DNA of 9,332 nt from Acidimicrobiaceae bacterium (GTDB taxonomy: Bacteria > Actinomycetota > Acidimicrobiia > Acidimicrobiales > Palsa-688), in NCBI GenBank assembly GCA_003156795.1, contig PMHU01000038.1, positions 17,579 to 26,910 on the forward strand, read 5' to 3'. Position 1 is the first letter of the stretch; the number at the start of each line of letters is the position of its first letter. Shown here piece by piece: positions 6,887 to 9,332 of the stretch. The notes below the pieces were generated by a model. The model was not told where the DNA came from. It saw nothing but the letters and a program-made list of their open reading frames with translations, and did no database searches. The translations under genes and the position numbers were made by a program.

Positions 6887-7915
6887 TCAAATCCCGCCTT
6901 CTTGGTTGTACCGGGCTCGCGCGGCGCGGAGGAACGCGGCCCTGGGCTCGCCCCACACGCGCGCCCACGCCCGAGCCCGCCGGTAGTACAGCTGTACGTC
7001 GTACTCGAGCATGAAGCCGTAGCCGCCATGGAAGTGCACGCCTTGATAGGTGGCCTGACGCGCTGACTCGGCCGCGTAGGCGAAGGCCATGGCGCTCAAC
7101 TCCCGGTGGCGTGGCGAGTCGCGGTCCGCACTCCAGGCTGCCTTCAACGAAAGAAGGCGGGCTCCGTCGATCGCCGTGGCGGAGTCGGCCAGCGGATGGG
7201 CCACGGCCTGAAACGTGCCGATCGGCACCCCCCAGGCATGCCGGTCTCTGGCGTAGGAGCAAGTCAACTCGTGGGCTTTGGATGCGATCCCGACGAGCGC
7301 AGACGACGTGAGCGTGAGCCAGCGGTCGATGGCGGACTCATATCCCGCCCGGGCCGCCGGACCGGCACTCAGCTCGATCGAGTCGGGTCCGACTTGCACG
7401 TCAGCAAGCGGCATGGCGCCCAGATTTTGGATCAGTCGTCTTTTGGTTCCCTTCATCGAGACCGCGAGGAGCCGGTCACCGGCGAGCACCAGGACGACGT
7501 CCGCGATCGTCCCTGCCGGGACGAGCGTGGCGACGCCAGCGTCCGCCGGCCGTACTGCGAGGGTCACGATTCGATCGCCGGACAGAGCGTCGTGGAGCAG
7601 ATCCCGTGAGGCGCGGCCCCCGATTGAAGACAGCAGCCCGGCGGCCACCTGCGCCTCGATGGCCGGGGCGGGCGCCATGGCCCGGCCTAGTTGCTCGGCG
7701 ACCAAAGCCAGGTCGACCATCGACGCACCCCAGCCACCCTGATCTTCGGTCACCGCCATCGCGACGATTCCCACCTCAGTAAGTGAACGCCAGAGGGCAT
7801 CGTCGAAGCCGCCTGGTTCGGCGGCACGGACCCGATCCGTCGATGACTCCTTGGCGAGGAGGCTCGAGAACGCGGCGACGAGGTGCTCCTGCTCGTCGGT
7901 CAGGCTCAGGTCCAT
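6887..7915 (-). CDS. Acyl-CoA dehydrogenase, partner subunit with degenerate FAD site (FadE type)
   Basis: This 342-residue member of the acyl-CoA dehydrogenase family starts MDLSLTDEQ, a standard beginning for the family. It keeps RDRHAWGVPIGTFQ (223-236), which contributes to FAD binding across the dimer interface, and HGGYGFMLEYDVQLYYRRA (296-314). It lacks the SEPxxGSD signature: the matching region reads TLAVRPADAGVATLVP. By hand alignment it also has Trp, not Glu, at both known catalytic-base positions (about 199 and near 320). Alone it is unlikely to be active; it should pair with the downstream subunit, which has what this one lacks. An in-frame ATG at 7975 would extend it by 20 residues, but 7915 fits the family and a promoter placed for a leaderless transcript. 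It is the first gene of the operon, divergent from the amidohydrolase. Confidence 0.9.
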   Translation of the reverse strand: MDLSLTDEQEHLVAAFSSLLAKESSTDRVRAAEPGGFDDALWRSLTEVGIVAMAVTEDQGGWGASMVDLALVAEQLGRAMAPAPAIEAQVAAGLLSSIGGRASRDLLHDALSGDRIVTLAVRPADAGVATLVPAGTIADVVLVLAGDRLLAVSMKGTKRRLIQNLGAMPLADVQVGPDSIELSAGPAARAGYESAIDRWLTLTSSALVGIASKAHELTCSYARDRHAWGVPIGTFQAVAHPLADSATAIDGARLLSLKAAWSADRDSPRHRELSAMAFAYAAESARQATYQGVHFHGGYGFMLEYDVQLYYRRARAWARVWGEPRAAFLRAARARYNQEGGI

Positions 7916-7922
7916 CGCCAAC

Positions 7923-7951
7923 ACCATATCCAGGGCAGCGCCAGTTGCGAA
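7923..7951 (-). promoter_or_regulatory. Candidate leaderless promoter for the acyl-CoA operon
   Basis: Read on the minus strand, TTCGCA (7946-7951) is followed by a 17-base spacer and TATGGT (7923-7928), each matching four of six sigma-70 consensus bases. Seven bases after the -10 comes the A of the ATG at 7915, so transcription would begin at the start codon. This agrees with the absence of a Shine-Dalgarno there. Confidence 0.4.
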
Positions 7952-7953
7952 TA

Positions 7954-7971
7954 GTGAAAGTGCCGCTTCAC
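7954..7971. promoter_or_regulatory. Candidate operator: GTGAA-N8-TTCAC inverted repeat in the divergent promoter region
   Basis: GTGAA (7954-7958) and TTCAC (7967-7971) are perfect inverted arms with an 8-base spacer, making an 18-bp site of a size usual for dimeric regulators. It overlaps the proposed -35 of the amidohydrolase promoter and lies 2 bases upstream of the proposed -35 of the acyl-CoA operon. One bound dimer could control both directions. The GntR-type protein encoded downstream is a candidate ligand, but the site does not match a consensus I know for that family. Confidence 0.35.
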
Positions 7972-7983
7972 CCATGATAGAAC
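7954..7983 (+). promoter_or_regulatory. Candidate leaderless promoter for the amidohydrolase gene
   Basis: GTGAAA (7954-7959), an 18-base spacer and TAGAAC (7978-7983) each match four of six consensus bases. The A of the ATG at 7990 lies 7 bases after the -10, consistent with a leaderless start. No Shine-Dalgarno precedes the ATG. Confidence 0.3.
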
Positions 7984-7989
7984 GTCGTC

Positions 7990-9210
7990 ATGCCACAGCC
8001 GGTCGACTTCGCGGTGTTCGACGCCGACAATCACCTGTACGAAGCGGAGGACGCCTTCACCCGCCACCTCCCGACCACCCACCGGGGCTTGTTCCGCTTC
8101 GTTGACATCGGAGGCCGCAAAAAGCTGATCGTGCGGAACACGATCACGGAATTCATCCCCAACCCGACCTTCGAGGTCGTTGCTCGACCCGGGGCCCACA
8201 TGGCGTTCTACGCCGGCAAGAATCCTGAGGGTAGGACGATTCGCGAGCTGACCGGCAAGCCGATGGCGTGCATACCGGCGTTTCGCGAGCCGGCTGCCCG
8301 CTTGGAGCTACTCGACGAGCAGGGGATCGAGGCCGCGCTCGTGTTTCCGACGCTGGCCAGCCTCATCGAGGAGAGGCTGCTCGACGACCCGGTATTGACC
8401 CAAGTAGCGATCCACGCGTTCAACGAGTGGCTGTTCGAGGAGTGGGGTTACGAGTACGAGTCGCGCCTGTTCGCCACCCCGATCATCAACCCCTGTGATG
8501 TGGATGCAGGGATCGCGGAGCTCGAGCTGCTTCTCGAGCGTGGCGCCAGAGCGGTGCTCATGCGCCCGGCACCGGTCAGCGGGCTGCGCGGCACGAGGTC
8601 CCCATTCCTCGCCGAGTTCGACCCGTTCTGGGCCCGGGTGCAGGAGTCCGGGGTCCTGGTCGCCCTGCACGCATCCGACAGCGGCTATCAGGATTACCTC
8701 AACACGTGGGAGGGAAGCGGCGGGAAGGAATACGTCGCCTTCCGCCCCGCCACCTTTGCTGCTGTTGCGGATGGGGGACGCTCGATCCAGGACACCCTGG
8801 CGTCCGCGATCTGCCACGGAATGCTCTCGCGGTTCCCGGAGGTCAGGCTGATCAGCGTGGAGAATGGCGGCAGCTGGGTGGGCGTCCTCCTCAAGAACCT
8901 CGAGCTGGCCTACAAGAAGATGCCCCAGGAATTCGCGGAGCACCCCCTCGAGGTCTTCGGTCGAAACGTTTGGGTCAACCCGTTCTGGGAGGAGTCGGTT
9001 GCGGGTCTGATCGAGCTAATCGGCCCCGAACGGGTCTGCTTCGGATCGGACTATCCACATCCGGAGGGAATGGAGGATCCCACCAGCTGGCGCGACGAGC
9101 TCGGGGACCTGCCGTCGAGCGCGGTCGAGCAGATCATGTCCTCCAACATGTTCGAACTGATGCGACTCACACGACCCGTTCGGACCGCTCCGAGCGCTTC
9201 TCGGGGTTAG
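7990..9210 (+). CDS. Amidohydrolase family 2 (ACMSD-like metal-dependent hydrolase or decarboxylase)
   Basis: This 406-residue cytoplasmic TIM-barrel protein belongs to the amidohydrolase-2 family (PF04909-like), whose members hydrolyse or decarboxylate small carboxylic or aromatic acids with one metal ion. Candidate metal ligands are Asp13 and His15 in FDADNHLYE, His227 in LVALHASDSG, and Asp354 in CFGSDYPHPEG. The usual HxH of ACMSD is DxH here, a form common in the mycobacterial and Sphingomonas-type members of the family as I recall them. VENGGSW (290-296) and the PHPEG end are further family marks. Length is normal. It has its own divergent promoter opposite the acyl-CoA operon and is followed after 7 bases by a GntR-type regulator. 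The context suggests a step in degrading the same compound as the acyl-CoA genes, but the reaction is unknown. Confidence 0.88.
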   Translation: MPQPVDFAVFDADNHLYEAEDAFTRHLPTTHRGLFRFVDIGGRKKLIVRNTITEFIPNPTFEVVARPGAHMAFYAGKNPEGRTIRELTGKPMACIPAFREPAARLELLDEQGIEAALVFPTLASLIEERLLDDPVLTQVAIHAFNEWLFEEWGYEYESRLFATPIINPCDVDAGIAELELLLERGARAVLMRPAPVSGLRGTRSPFLAEFDPFWARVQESGVLVALHASDSGYQDYLNTWEGSGGKEYVAFRPATFAAVADGGRSIQDTLASAICHGMLSRFPEVRLISVENGGSWVGVLLKNLELAYKKMPQEFAEHPLEVFGRNVWVNPFWEESVAGLIELIGPERVCFGSDYPHPEGMEDPTSWRDELGDLPSSAVEQIMSSNMFELMRLTRPVRTAPSASRG

Positions 9211-9217
9211 CGCAACG

Positions 9218-9332
9218 GTGGCGTCTGGTCAGACCGAACGATCCCGGCCCCGCGGGAAGCCCAAGCAGATCGCTACCGAGGTTCGCGCCCAGATCGTGAG
9301 TGGCGAGCTGTCAGAGGGTGACTCCCTCGGAC
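9218..9332 (+). CDS. GntR-type transcriptional regulator, N-terminal fragment cut by the window end
   Basis: From the GTG at 9218 the frame reads VASGQTERSRPRGKPKQ and then IATEVRAQIVSGELSEGDSL, which matches the first helix and turn of GntR winged-helix domains (pattern: helix, then I-x-x-G-x-L-x-x-G-x-x-L). Only 38 codons are inside the window, so the effector domain (FCD/FadR type or other) is unknown. It begins 7 bases after the amidohydrolase stop, with GGGG (9203-9206) as a weak ribosome binding site, so the two are probably co-transcribed. A local regulator of the divergent catabolic genes is the simplest reading. Confidence 0.7.
   Translation, partial: MASGQTERSRPRGKPKQIATEVRAQIVSGELSEGDSLG

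Noticed and set aside
7976..7989. TAGAAC near the amidohydrolase start as a KstR-type site
   Set aside because: KstR sites need a symmetric AAC-N2-GTT core; only the left half is present here.
1..9332. CRISPR arrays, tRNA or rRNA genes, insertion sequences, phage or defence genes
   Set aside because: No regularly spaced repeats, cloverleaf sequences, transposase or integrase motifs, or terminal inverted repeats were seen by reading both strands.

Overview
The window is GC-rich DNA with tightly packed genes, 1-4 base gene junctions, GTG starts and apparently leaderless promoters. The gene families (a sortase-fold membrane protein beside a secreted PstS-like protein, a split FadE-type acyl-CoA dehydrogenase pair, a FadD19-like acyl-CoA synthetase, and a mycobacterial-type amidohydrolase) point to an actinobacterium. 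An Acidimicrobiia-like or mycobacteria-related soil or aquatic lineage is possible, but this is inference and the species cannot be named.

Layout. Bases 1-362 form a non-coding leader region with a 12-bp direct repeat, a short palindrome, a foldable segment and a possible small ORF. Bases 363-3676 (+) hold a two-gene, translationally coupled surface module: a secreted, C-terminally membrane-anchored protein with an Ig-like N-terminal region and a PstS-like ligand-binding domain, then a three-helix membrane protein with a sortase fold. Bases 3677-3785 are a short convergent intergenic gap. Bases 3786-7915 (-) hold a four-gene operon, transcribed leftwards: acyl-CoA dehydrogenase subunit A, acyl-CoA dehydrogenase subunit B, acyl-CoA synthetase, and a small protein of unknown function. 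A 74-bp divergent promoter region (7916-7989) follows, then an amidohydrolase-2 family gene (+) and the first 38 codons of a GntR-type regulator cut by the window end.

How the genes work together. In the catabolic block, the synthetase would activate a carboxylic acid to its CoA thioester and the two dehydrogenase subunits would introduce the alpha,beta double bond. The two subunits are degenerate in complementary places, as in the mycobacterial FadE26/27 and FadE28/29 heterotetramers that act on steroid side chains. A bulky acyl-CoA substrate (steroid, terpenoid or similar) is therefore a reasonable inference. The GntR-type protein and an inverted repeat in the divergent promoter region are candidate control elements.

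The most unusual point is the sortase-fold protein. It keeps the histidine and arginine of the sortase triad but has alanine where the nucleophilic cysteine belongs, and it contains no cysteine at all. Its coupled partner ends in a hydrophobic helix plus basic tail like a sorting signal, but has no LPXTG-type motif. Together they look like a surface solute-binding module built on a non-transpeptidase sortase fold.
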